Below are positions 45,697-54,140 of a DNA stretch of 64,000 nucleotides, in pieces; position 1 is the stretch's first letter, and every line of letters starts with the position of its first letter. The stretch lies in assembly GCF_900104145.1 (NCBI RefSeq), contig NZ_FNLB01000006.1, forward strand, positions 4,156,501 to 4,220,500, given 5' to 3'. The notes beneath the pieces are model-generated. The model worked only from the letters and a program-made list of their open reading frames with translations, had not been told where the DNA came from and did not search any database. The translations under genes were made by a program, and so were the position numbers. Source of the stretch: Pseudovibrio sp. Tun.PSC04-5.I4 (GTDB taxonomy: Bacteria > Pseudomonadota > Alphaproteobacteria > Rhizobiales > Stappiaceae).

Positions 45697-46872
45697 TTAT
45701 CGCACAAGCTCTTTCATGGCCGAATCCAATCCCTCCAGAGTGAGGGAATACATGCGTTGTTCAAAGAGTTCCCGCATCATTCCAATGGAATGAGTGTAGT
45801 CCCAATGCTTTTCCTGAACCGGGTTAAGCCAGATTGCTCTTTGGTAAAGGTCTGTGACCCGTTTGATCCAGAGGCTGCCCGCTTCCTCGTTCCAATGTTC
45901 CACTGAACCGCCGGGATAGCTGATTTCATAGGGGCTCATGGACGCGTCACCTACGAATATAATCTTATAATCGCTTGGGTACTTATGCAGCACATCCATG
46001 GTGTTGATGCGCTCTGTGTGGCGTCGGTTGTTGTCCTTCCAAACGTATTCATAAAGGCAGTTGTGGAAGTAGAAGTACTCCATCACCTTGAATTCAGTTT
46101 TGGCGGCGGAGAACAGCTCTTCGCAAACGCGGATGTGGTCATCCATTGAGCCGCCGATATCAAAGAACAGCAGCACCTTCACCGCATTGCGGCGTTCCGG
46201 ACGCATCTGAATATCCAGCAAACCTTTGTGAGCTGTGGACTTGATTGTTCCGTCCAGATCCAGTTCTTCTGCTGCCCCGGTGCGAGCGAATTTACGCAAG
46301 CGTTTGAGGGCGACTTTGATGTTGCGGGTGCCGAGTTCGACTGTGTCGTCAAGGTCCTTGAATTCACGCTTGTCCCACACTTTGACAGCGCGGCGATGGC
46401 GACTGCCATCCTGCCCGATGCGAATGCCTTCCGGGTTATAGCCGTAGGCTCCAAATGGGGAGGTGCCACCGGTGCCGATCCATTTGCTGCCGCCTTGGTG
46501 GCGTTCTTTCTGTTCTTCCAAGCGCTTCTGTAATGTTTCCATGAGTTTTTCAAAGCCACCCATGGATTCAATCAGTTGCTTTTCCTCTTCGGTGAGGTGT
46601 TTTTCGGTGAGCTTGCGCAGCCATTCCTCGGGAATATCCGTGGTTTGAACTTCGCTCATCAGATCAAGACCGTTGAACGTGTGACCGAATACGCGGTCAA
46701 ACTTGTCCAAATTGGATTCGTCCTTCACCAGAGTAGTGCGAGCAAGGAAATAGAAATCTTCAACCCGTTTGCCTGCCAGATCAGCATCCAGCGCTTCCAT
46801 AAGCGTTAGGTATTCGCGAACGGAGACGGGCAGGCCAGCGGATTTGAGCTCTTCGAAAAACTGAATAAACAT
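45697..46872 (-). CDS. CoxE-like VWA-domain protein
   Basis: A 391-aa cytoplasmic protein of the CoxE/YehP-like VWA group. The N-terminal helical part starts FIQFFEELKSAGLPVSVREYL. The C-terminal von Willebrand A domain has a degenerate MIDAS motif, FFDIGGSMDDH (Gly in place of the first Ser, common in CoxE proteins), and IIFVGDASMSPYEI. CoxE-type proteins pair with MoxR ATPases to insert metals or remodel complexes. The MoxR gene at 51244-52080 is on the same strand 4.4 kb upstream. Confidence 0.87.
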   Translation of the reverse strand: MFIQFFEELKSAGLPVSVREYLTLMEALDADLAGKRVEDFYFLARTTLVKDESNLDKFDRVFGHTFNGLDLMSEVQTTDIPEEWLRKLTEKHLTEEEKQLIESMGGFEKLMETLQKRLEEQKERHQGGSKWIGTGGTSPFGAYGYNPEGIRIGQDGSRHRRAVKVWDKREFKDLDDTVELGTRNIKVALKRLRKFARTGAAEELDLDGTIKSTAHKGLLDIQMRPERRNAVKVLLFFDIGGSMDDHIRVCEELFSAAKTEFKVMEYFYFHNCLYEYVWKDNNRRHTERINTMDVLHKYPSDYKIIFVGDASMSPYEISYPGGSVEHWNEEAGSLWIKRVTDLYQRAIWLNPVQEKHWDYTHSIGMMRELFEQRMYSLTLEGLDSAMKELVR

Positions 46873-46975
46873 AGGGGCAGATTATGCGAAGGGGCGGCTT
46901 CCTGTCGAGTGCTCAGTGACTGCCTTGGGAAAAAGGATAATTAAGAAGTCCCTTGCCCGCAAATGGCTGCATTGT

Positions 46976-48037
46976 TTAACCCGCATCGGTGGACTTATCA
47001 GGGGCGGATTTGGTGATCTCGCTCATAAACTCAGAAAGCTTAGGTCCATTGGACGCGACAAAGGGAGCGGGACGGCAGGTTTGGATTGCAGCCACGCCAA
47101 TGCGTGCCGTGAGGAAGCCGTTGACTAAGCCCTCGCCCAGACGGGCGGAGAGTTTTGCAGCCAGACCCTGCCCAATAAACTGCTCAATCAAACTGTCTCC
47201 TGCGGCCATGCCTCCGGTGACAGCGAGATGGGCTGCAACATCGCGTGCAAGGCGCCAGAAGCCGAGAGCTCCGGGGCGTGCTCCGTATAAGCGGGACACG
47301 CGACGAATGATCCTCAGGTTCTCGTAAAGCACCACAAGAATATCCACCAATGCACGGGGTGAAAGGGCGGTGACAACGGAGACGCGCTTGGCGCTTTCCA
47401 TAACGATCATTCTGGCGCGAGCATCTAGCGGTGATAACAGGTCTCGCTCTGCCAGCTTCACCAGATCGCGGCCATCAATGATTTCTTGCATGTGGCCTTT
47501 GAGCAGGGCGCGTCCGTGAGCGGTTTCCGGCCTGTCTGCATAAAGAGACATTAGGGCTTTGATGGCGGCGCGGGCTTCTTTATCGCTGTTGTTGTCTGCA
47601 GCTTCTTGCAGGTCATCGCGGATGTGGTCGATGTGTTCCAGCTGAGCGAGTGCGCGCCATTCCTTAAAGGCCAGCCCAAACAAGCCAAGAAAGGCAACTG
47701 AAGTTAAGCCAACACCTGCCCAGCCCAGCCATTCGTAGCGGGCAAACAGCTCTCTTATCAATCCGTCAATGGCCAGACCAACTGCAAGGGAGACCAAACC
47801 GCCGCCGCCAATGGCAAGGATTCTGCCCCATCTGCTCTGAGTGGGTTTCGGTTCTGGCGCAATTGCCAGTTGCTGAGTGGAAAGAGCATTTTCGGCTTCC
47901 GGGGCGACAATGGCTTCAGATGAAAGCGGTTCATCGGCAAACTCATCCTCAAAGCGAACGGATGTATCATCGAGTTTGAAGGCCTTGGGTGCCCGCCGAA
48001 CCTTCGGGTTTTGCTGTGTTGGTTTCTTTGCGGTCAT
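46976..48037 (-). CDS. TIGR01620/DUF697 (YcjF-like) membrane protein
   Basis: A 353-aa membrane protein with an N-terminal charged region, two central hydrophobic helices (GLVSLAVGLAIDGLI and GVGLTSVAFLGLFGLAF) and a C-terminal DUF697 region (GMAAGDSLIEQFIGQGLAAKLSARLGEG). YcjF-type proteins are encoded with the YcjX GTPase, as here: the two genes overlap by four bases. The pair is linked to envelope stress in other proteobacteria; its molecular role is not settled. Confidence 0.85.
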   Translation of the reverse strand: MTAKKPTQQNPKVRRAPKAFKLDDTSVRFEDEFADEPLSSEAIVAPEAENALSTQQLAIAPEPKPTQSRWGRILAIGGGGLVSLAVGLAIDGLIRELFARYEWLGWAGVGLTSVAFLGLFGLAFKEWRALAQLEHIDHIRDDLQEAADNNSDKEARAAIKALMSLYADRPETAHGRALLKGHMQEIIDGRDLVKLAERDLLSPLDARARMIVMESAKRVSVVTALSPRALVDILVVLYENLRIIRRVSRLYGARPGALGFWRLARDVAAHLAVTGGMAAGDSLIEQFIGQGLAAKLSARLGEGLVNGFLTARIGVAAIQTCRPAPFVASNGPKLSEFMSEITKSAPDKSTDAG

Positions 48038-49530
48038 GCCAGTTTGTCTCCCAGCAGGAATTCCAGTGCATTGTCCAGGCGGATATGCGGAAGCGATAGT
48101 GTTATGCCTTCCGCTGTTCGTTCCAGATTTGGCGGGCGAAAGCGCACGTACTTCAAAGAGGCCTGATCTTCAGTATCTGTTGCGCTGCTCTTTTCTGAGA
48201 ACAGATCGTCAAGATCTTCTGGCAGATCACCGGGGAAGATTGCAGCTTCCTCCTCTCCGTTAAACGCCATCTCACCAATGGTTTCATTGGGCATGGGAGT
48301 TCCCAGAAGTGCCGGGGTTTCAACGCCCTCATGATGCACGGTTGCCTGCTTGGTCGCTCTGACGGACGCGATTGCCAGTGTCTCCACCTGAGCACCTGAA
48401 AACTCTGCGCGGTTGATTGCTTTTTGTACCAGCTGCTGAAGGAGAGATTCTAGATGATTGTGATCTTCGCGGCGGAGGTGATCCGCTTTGGTGGCGGCAA
48501 ACAGGATCCGATCAATTTTTCGGTTCATGATAGAAAACAGCCAGCTGGATTTGCCGGGACGGAACGCCCCCATGATCTCGGAGAGGGCATTGTTGAGATC
48601 GTCCAGCGCATCCGGGCCTGCGTTGATGGCTGTCAGAGCATCAACAAGAACAATTTGCCTATCCAATTTTGCGAAATGGTTTTTGAAGAACGGACGCACA
48701 ACGTGCTTGCGATAGGCCTCGTAACGGCGCTCCATCATGGCCAAAAGCGTGTTTGCTTTCGGTTTGATGTGCGTATTGCCGAGATCGAGCGGAGCAAAGG
48801 TGAGGGCTGGGGTGCCCTTCATATCTCCCGGCATGAGAAAGCGACCTGGAGGCAACATGGATAAGGCGTTTTCATCTTCGCGGCACCGGCTCAGATAGGT
48901 TGTGAATGTGGTGGCGAGTTCGCGTGCGATGTCCTCAGAGAACACATCATGTAAGTTATTTTGGTGTCTGGCCAGAGTAGACAGGAAATCGCCGGACAGG
49001 TCTGGTCTTGCTTTTGCGCGTTTGATGGCCTCTTCCGAGAAACGGCGGAAGTCCTGTCTTAACAAAACAAGATCTAACAGCCATTCGCCGGGATAATCGA
49101 CGATATCAAGATGAATTTTACCGTGGCCGAATTGGCGGTTAAAAAACGTGGCGGACTCGTATTCCAATGTAAGGCGGAGTTCGGAAATCTGGTGCGTGGA
49201 TTCCGGCCAGAGGCGATCCCTAGTCAACGTCTCAATATGCTGCTCATAGTTGAAACGGGGAACATTGTCGTCAGGTTGTGGCTGCAGGTAAGCTTGCGCC
49301 AATCGTCCTGTCCCGGCTGCATCAAACAAAGGTAAGCGGCCTCCGGCGATCAGATTGTGCACCAGTGCTGAGATAAAGACGGTCTTTCCGGACCTTGCCA
49401 ATCCAGTAACACCCAAGCGCACAGTTGGAATGGTTAGATCTTTTGCAGACTCCGTCATATTATCAACGGCGGTCTGGGCATCAGCCAAAGCCAGCTTGGC
49501 GTTTTTAAATAATGAATTCAGTGGGCTCAC
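48034..49530 (-). CDS. ycjX: YcjX-family P-loop protein (DUF463)
   Basis: A 498-aa nucleotide-binding protein. Walker A is GLARSGKTVFISAL (about 42-55). Further YcjX landmarks are IDIVDYPGEWLLDL-like HLDIVDYPGEWLLD and a probable guanine-specificity region at AATKADHLRR. It overlaps the YcjF-like gene by four bases, so the two form a unit. The acidic linker near 430-450 (GDLPEDLDDLFSEK) is less conserved. Predicted GTPase or ATPase acting at the inner membrane with its partner. Confidence 0.87.
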   Translation of the reverse strand: MSPLNSLFKNAKLALADAQTAVDNMTESAKDLTIPTVRLGVTGLARSGKTVFISALVHNLIAGGRLPLFDAAGTGRLAQAYLQPQPDDNVPRFNYEQHIETLTRDRLWPESTHQISELRLTLEYESATFFNRQFGHGKIHLDIVDYPGEWLLDLVLLRQDFRRFSEEAIKRAKARPDLSGDFLSTLARHQNNLHDVFSEDIARELATTFTTYLSRCREDENALSMLPPGRFLMPGDMKGTPALTFAPLDLGNTHIKPKANTLLAMMERRYEAYRKHVVRPFFKNHFAKLDRQIVLVDALTAINAGPDALDDLNNALSEIMGAFRPGKSSWLFSIMNRKIDRILFAATKADHLRREDHNHLESLLQQLVQKAINRAEFSGAQVETLAIASVRATKQATVHHEGVETPALLGTPMPNETIGEMAFNGEEEAAIFPGDLPEDLDDLFSEKSSATDTEDQASLKYVRFRPPNLERTAEGITLSLPHIRLDNALEFLLGDKLA

Positions 49531-49621
49531 AACTCATCCTCCAAAAGACGATGTGGTGTGTCCTTAGAAGGAATGCAATTGCAAGGAGTTTATAAATTGT
49601 CCCCTAGCCTCTTTGTCGGTT

Positions 49622-50152
49622 TTAGGAGCGGGAGACAGCTTGCAAGTGGCGCGGTTGAAAGAACGAGATAATCCGTCCCTTTTTCCGTTCAATCTGCGAC
49701 CAGCGATGTTCTTCAAAATCCAAGACGGCGAGAGCACCTGTTGGATATTTGGATTGAATTTGATGCATGTACTCAGGGTTGCCTTTGCCTGTCAATTCCG
49801 TGGCAGTATCTTGCATTGCAGTATTATGGCCGATTACCAGAACTGAGCTATAGCCACCACCATAGGCACGGATCGCGTCGACATAATCGCCTTCGCTGGA
49901 ATTGTAGAGATCTCTCATCAGTTGTATGCGCGTATCGCCTCTCAGGTACGGCATAAGTTCCATAAGTGTTTGCCGAGTGCGCAAAGCAGTGGAGCAGAGG
50001 ATTAGTTTTGGAAGAAGTTCATGTTGGTGTAAATGCGCTCCAACTCGCGATGCTGCTTTCCAGCCCGGCGTGTTTAAAGGGCGGTCATGATCATGAAGGA
50101 CATCGTCACTCCAATCAGATTTGGCATGGCGAAGTAGCATCAGACGAAGCAT
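49622..50152 (-). CDS. SixA-like phosphohistidine phosphatase
   Basis: Histidine-phosphatase superfamily protein of 176 aa. The RHG-type motif is LLRHAKSDW (catalytic His9), with a second conserved His in VIGHNTAM and the Arg in LRTRQTL. SixA proteins dephosphorylate Hpt domains or PTS components; an isolated Hpt protein lies at 40860-41228, though any link is speculative. GGAGGA precedes the ATG, and a 13-bp inverted repeat lies 29 bp further up. Confidence 0.85.
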   Translation of the reverse strand: MLRLMLLRHAKSDWSDDVLHDHDRPLNTPGWKAASRVGAHLHQHELLPKLILCSTALRTRQTLMELMPYLRGDTRIQLMRDLYNSSEGDYVDAIRAYGGGYSSVLVIGHNTAMQDTATELTGKGNPEYMHQIQSKYPTGALAVLDFEEHRWSQIERKKGRIISFFQPRHLQAVSRS

Positions 50153-50584
50153 ATGTTGTCCTCCAAATATACATTGTTACTTTGATATTCCTTCGAGTAA
50201 GGAATATCAAAGAGGTATTTGTGCTGCAGGTTGATGTTGCATTGCAGCAAATTTGGGAGCGTTTATTTGTTTTACTTGTTGTGTTTCTTCGTTTGAACCT
50301 ACAGGTTTTTAAAGTACTTTGAAAGTCAGGAGTAATCCCCTAATAGTATGGGGTTTTTGTGTCTCAATTACTGAAATGTTTATGGATGTCGCATGCAATT
50401 TACATAATCTAAGCGAAACTTAGCTCGCCTTATATTGATTGAATAATTAAATGGATTCAGGAAATCCGTTTCCGAATACGAAACGATGAAATCGCACTCG
50501 TATTTACGAATAACGGCTGCTGAACATTTTTCCTATGAGCTTATTGAGTTCATGCTGCATGCAGGTTTACTGTCGTGAGGACAA
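50153..50584. other. Intergenic region with three dyads
   Basis: 432 bp between the sixA-like and exported-protein genes, AT-rich. It contains a 13-bp inverted repeat (50181-50211), CGTTTC/GAAACG arms at 50467-50472 and 50480-50485, and the near-palindrome TCGTATTTACGA at 50498-50509. No coding frame here is convincing. Confidence 0.5.
50181..50211. promoter_or_regulatory. Perfect 13-bp inverted repeat upstream of sixA-like gene
   Basis: TTTGATATTCCTT and AAGGAATATCAAA flank CGAGT, ending 29 bases before the sixA-like ATG. There is no adjacent T-run. It could be an operator for a dimeric regulator or a leader RNA hairpin. Confidence 0.55.
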
Positions 50585-51196
50585 CTAGTTCTTTTGCAGG
50601 TCGGTTTCTATTTTGATCGCCAGATTCATGAAGTTTAAACGAACTTCGTCAAGTTCACTGATGGGCAATTGGTCCGAAATGGAAGTCCATACGGTATAGT
50701 CAGAGGTTGGCGCCGTATAGCTTATTAAGCTTTCAATTCTGCCCATTCCCTCCATTGTTTCTGTTCGAAATGCGATTTCGTTTTCAGGGATTCCTAGTTT
50801 AAGCTGCTGGAAATGACTTTCTGTGAAGCCAGAATTAAAGTTGCTCAATACCTGCTTTGCTGTGCCCTTTTTATGTCTACGGAATATGGTCTTGATCTTG
50901 CCGCCTTCCGTTTCATAGATGCAACCAATACCCAGTTCTTTCATATCTGGAATAAGAACTGACCTTGACAGTTTACCAATGTAATCTGGACAGAACATGC
51001 CCGAGAAATGGGTGAGGGCGTCGATATCCTTACGCCACCCATTTTGCAGTATACGTGGTTGGTAAAGCAGGCTTTCGGAGACTCTGTTGTTTGATTGCGC
51101 CAGAGTGCTTGCTGCCGAGCCCATAAGAAAGCATAGACTTACTGCAAGTCTGATCAGCATTGCAGGTGTGTGAGTTAAATTCAGGCTGTGCCTCAT
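50585..51196 (-). CDS. Exported protein of unknown function
   Basis: A 203-aa protein with a signal peptide (LIRLAVSLCFLMGSAASTLAQ). I use the ATG at 51194-51196. The mature part has two Cys (in MFCPDYIG and LGIGCIYE) and no recognised motif. The block MFCPDYIG...IGCIYETEGGKIKTIF suggests a small periplasmic beta-rich fold. It sits 47 bp after the MoxR gene in the same direction, so co-transcription is likely. Confidence 0.6.
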   Translation of the reverse strand: MRHSLNLTHTPAMLIRLAVSLCFLMGSAASTLAQSNNRVSESLLYQPRILQNGWRKDIDALTHFSGMFCPDYIGKLSRSVLIPDMKELGIGCIYETEGGKIKTIFRRHKKGTAKQVLSNFNSGFTESHFQQLKLGIPENEIAFRTETMEGMGRIESLISYTAPTSDYTVWTSISDQLPISELDEVRLNFMNLAIKIETDLQKN

Positions 51197-51243
51197 GTTA
51201 TTCTTGCTCTTATAAGGCACAGCTGTGCTCGTATTATTCTGGC

Positions 51244-52080
51244 TTAGCGTCGGTTCATAAAGGCAAGACGTTCAAACAGATGTACGTCCTGTTCGTTTTT
51301 AAGGAGCGCGCCATGGAGTGGTGGGATGATCTTACGGCTTTCTGTTTCTTTGAGAGTATCGGGATCTATATCCTCATTCAGAAGCAGTTTGATCCAGTCC
51401 AGCAGCTCAGAGGTCGATGGTTTTTTCTTCAAACCCGGAATATCGCGCAGATTGTAAAACGAGTTGAGGGCTTCCTTCAAAAGGCGGTCTTTGATCTTCC
51501 CGAAATGAACATTGACGATCTCCCTCATCGTTTCCGCATCTGGAAATTTGATGAAGTGGAAGAAGCAGCGGCGCAGGAATGCATCAGGCAAATCTTTTTC
51601 GTTGTTCGAGGTGATGATGACAATCGGGCGCTGACGCGCTTTGATCACTTCGCCAGTCTCGTAAACGTAGAACTCCATGCGATCGAGTTCTTGTAAAAGG
51701 TCGTTCGGAAACTCGATGTCTGCTTTGTCGATCTCGTCAATCAGGAGAACCGGGCGCTCGTCCATCTCGAAAGCAGTCCAAAGCTTACCCTTGCGAATGT
51801 AGTTTCCGATGTCTTTGACGCGTTCATCACCCAACTGGCTGTCGCGCAGACGAGAAACTGCATCGTACTCATAAAGGCCCTGTTGGGCTTTTGTGGTGGA
51901 TTTGACGTTCCATTCCAGGAATGGCCTGCCCAGACTGTCGGCAATCTCTTTTGCTAGGACAGTTTTGCCGGTTCCAGGTTCACCTTTAACAAGCAGGGGG
52001 CGCTCGAGGGTAATTGCTGCATTGACTGCAATACGGAGATCTTCCGTGGCAACGTACTGGGAGGTCCCTTCAAATTTCAT
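51244..52080 (-). CDS. MoxR-family AAA+ ATPase
   Basis: A 278-aa AAA+ chaperone. Walker A is VKGEPGTGKTVLA (about 32-44), Walker B is VLLIDEIDKAD and sensor 1 is IIITSNNEKDLPDAFLRRC with the arginine finger. MoxR proteins act with VWA-domain partners in metal insertion and complex maturation, and a CoxE-like VWA protein is encoded downstream on the same strand. It is the first gene of the minus-strand group that ends at 45697. Confidence 0.92.
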   Translation of the reverse strand: MKFEGTSQYVATEDLRIAVNAAITLERPLLVKGEPGTGKTVLAKEIADSLGRPFLEWNVKSTTKAQQGLYEYDAVSRLRDSQLGDERVKDIGNYIRKGKLWTAFEMDERPVLLIDEIDKADIEFPNDLLQELDRMEFYVYETGEVIKARQRPIVIITSNNEKDLPDAFLRRCFFHFIKFPDAETMREIVNVHFGKIKDRLLKEALNSFYNLRDIPGLKKKPSTSELLDWIKLLLNEDIDPDTLKETESRKIIPPLHGALLKNEQDVHLFERLAFMNRR

Positions 52081-52400
52081 GTCTAATTCCTGCTTGTATA
52101 AATGTGCTTGGCGAAAACACTAGTGATTTGCATTCGCTTCGGCAATCCCTTCCTGTTTGCACTGGAGCTAACAATTGGTTTCAGTTTGTGTGGGTGAATT
52201 TTTCCCGGTATGGCAGATTGTGCCTAGTTATTCGATATTTTTGCCGAGTAAGACTTAGGTTTTGCTTGGTTAACAATAAGTTAAAATTTTAAGTTATTGA
52301 ATTACATGAAGAAAATTCCAATTAATTGGTTGGCATGTAAGTTGCATCGGCATCTTCAGAATTTGCGCAAGTATGAGCGTATTAGATTTAGGTGGGCTCG
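52081..52400. other. Divergent region moxR-like/flgE
   Basis: 320 bp that hold the sigma-54 promoter of flgE (52331-52346) and, on the other strand, an unidentified promoter for the MoxR gene. AGGTGG at 52390-52395 is the flgE ribosome-binding site. Confidence 0.5.
52331..52346 (+). promoter_or_regulatory. Sigma-54 promoter of flgE
   Basis: TGGCATGTAAGTTGCA matches the -24/-12 consensus almost perfectly: GG at 52332-52333 and GC at 52344-52345 with exactly ten bases between. Transcription should start near 52357, 44 bases before flgE. Confidence 0.85.
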
Positions 52401-54083
52401 ATGAGTATTTATGGTGCAATTAACTCTGCAACGACCGGTTTGGATGCCCAATCCAAGGCGTTGGAGAATATTTCTGGTAACGTGGCGAACTCGTCGACCA
52501 CAGGCTATAAGCGTTTGGATACCAGCTTTTCTGATTTGGTTGCCAGCACCGGTAGCCGTCAGAGTGAGCAAGTTTCCGGCACTGTGGTCGCGACATCGCG
52601 TGCGACCAACTACTTGTCTGGTGACATCAAATCTGCCGATAAAAATACATACATGGCGATCAATGGTCCTGGTTACTTTGTAGTGACTGATCGTGACGGT
52701 CTTTCTCAGCCAACACCGGATCTTTATTATACCCGTGCAGGCGATTTCGAGCTTGATGCAGACCGTAATCTAGTGAATGCAGCGGGTTATTTCTTGCAAG
52801 GATATCCGGTCAATCAGGCGACGGGATCGACAAGTGATAAGGCTGAGGCAATTCAGGTTTCAGATAAGCCAATGCCTGCTGAACCTTCCACTAAGATTGA
52901 CTACCAAGGCAATTTGCCGTCAACGCCAACAACCAATGACTACAATGCGACTGTTCCTAATTCGCAATACGTAGATCTTGGTGTGTTTTCTACGCCTGAA
53001 ACGAGTTTAACGCCTGCTCTGGTTGCGACTACGGGTGGAGCGGCATTGACGGCTACGGGTAAGCTTGTGGATTCCACTCAGTTTATCGCTGGTGACACTT
53101 TGACGTTCAAGCTTAGTAAGAACAAAGACGTCACCTTTAATATTACAGCCGATACAACGGTTGAAGATCTCGTCAATAAACTTAATGGTATGCACGGTGT
53201 TACAGCTGAACTGCAGGCAAGTGGTGAGATTAGCATTTCTTCCTTTGATACGCTTGAAGTGGACCAAGCGTCTGCATCTGCTCCAGCTTCCGGCTTAGTT
53301 GATATGGATTTTACACCCCAACCGCTCAATGTGGGTGGTACGGTTGATCGCAGTGTTGTGACGGGTGAAAAAGCGCAGGACTTCATTGATAGTTCTGTTC
53401 CAGGTGGATCTGAAACTGTCTATGATAAAAATGGTACGCCGGTAAACGTCGAGTTACGTTGGGCGCTTAATGCTGAAGATAACTGGACGCTGTATTACAA
53501 CAGCGACACGAAGGCGACTGGAAACGAAGTTGCCTGGAAAGCCGTAACTGATGTGACTTTTGACGCTGCGGGGCGCCTGGTTACTCCTGCTGCGGGAATT
53601 GTTCAAATTCCTAATTTAGAAGTTAATGGCGTTTCAATGGGCGACATCAACCTCGACCTCGGTACAGATAAGCTCACACAGTATGAAGACAAAATTGGCT
53701 ATGCGGCCGGTATCGATTTGGCTCAGGATGGTTATCCAGCAGGTACTTTGAGAGATGTTTCCATCGATTCTGAAGGTTACGTCATTGGCGAATACTCAAA
53801 CGGTAAATCACAGAAGCTGTTTAAAGTTCCAGTAGCAACGTTTGCTGCTGAGCAGGAGCTGCAGCGTATAGATGGTGCAGCGTTTGCTGAAACCTCATCG
53901 TCTGGTGAACCCGACTTCCGTGGTGGTGGTACTATTCGTGCCAAAGCGCTTGAGAGCTCCAATGCTGATATCGCGAAAGAGTTTTCGAAGTTGATCATCA
54001 CACAACAGGCCTATTCTGCAAATTCAAAAGTGCTCTCGACAGCAAACCAGATGCTGGATTCTGTCCTGAATATCGTTCGTTGA
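52401..54083 (+). CDS. flgE: Flagellar hook protein FlgE
   Basis: Structural subunit of the hook, 560 aa, clearly longer than the roughly 400 residues usual for alphaproteobacteria. The N terminus MSIYGAINSATTGLDAQSKALENISGNVANSSTTGYKR (described here only by its landmarks: N-terminal D0 helix and ANxxTxGYK-type motif) and the C-terminal SNADIAKEFSKLIITQQAYSAN with a closing D0 helix are typical. A central insertion includes a flagellin-hook-type module (about 220-280; GDTLTFKLSKNKDVTFNI). I use the ATG at 52401. Sigma-54-dependent promoter upstream. First gene of flgE-flgK-flgL. Confidence 0.93.
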   Translation: MSIYGAINSATTGLDAQSKALENISGNVANSSTTGYKRLDTSFSDLVASTGSRQSEQVSGTVVATSRATNYLSGDIKSADKNTYMAINGPGYFVVTDRDGLSQPTPDLYYTRAGDFELDADRNLVNAAGYFLQGYPVNQATGSTSDKAEAIQVSDKPMPAEPSTKIDYQGNLPSTPTTNDYNATVPNSQYVDLGVFSTPETSLTPALVATTGGAALTATGKLVDSTQFIAGDTLTFKLSKNKDVTFNITADTTVEDLVNKLNGMHGVTAELQASGEISISSFDTLEVDQASASAPASGLVDMDFTPQPLNVGGTVDRSVVTGEKAQDFIDSSVPGGSETVYDKNGTPVNVELRWALNAEDNWTLYYNSDTKATGNEVAWKAVTDVTFDAAGRLVTPAAGIVQIPNLEVNGVSMGDINLDLGTDKLTQYEDKIGYAAGIDLAQDGYPAGTLRDVSIDSEGYVIGEYSNGKSQKLFKVPVATFAAEQELQRIDGAAFAETSSSGEPDFRGGGTIRAKALESSNADIAKEFSKLIITQQAYSANSKVLSTANQMLDSVLNIVR

Positions 54084-54140
54084 TTTACGGATTTTGGGTC
54101 ATGCGTGATGTCTGACCCATCCTCTTTAGGAGAGTAGCGG

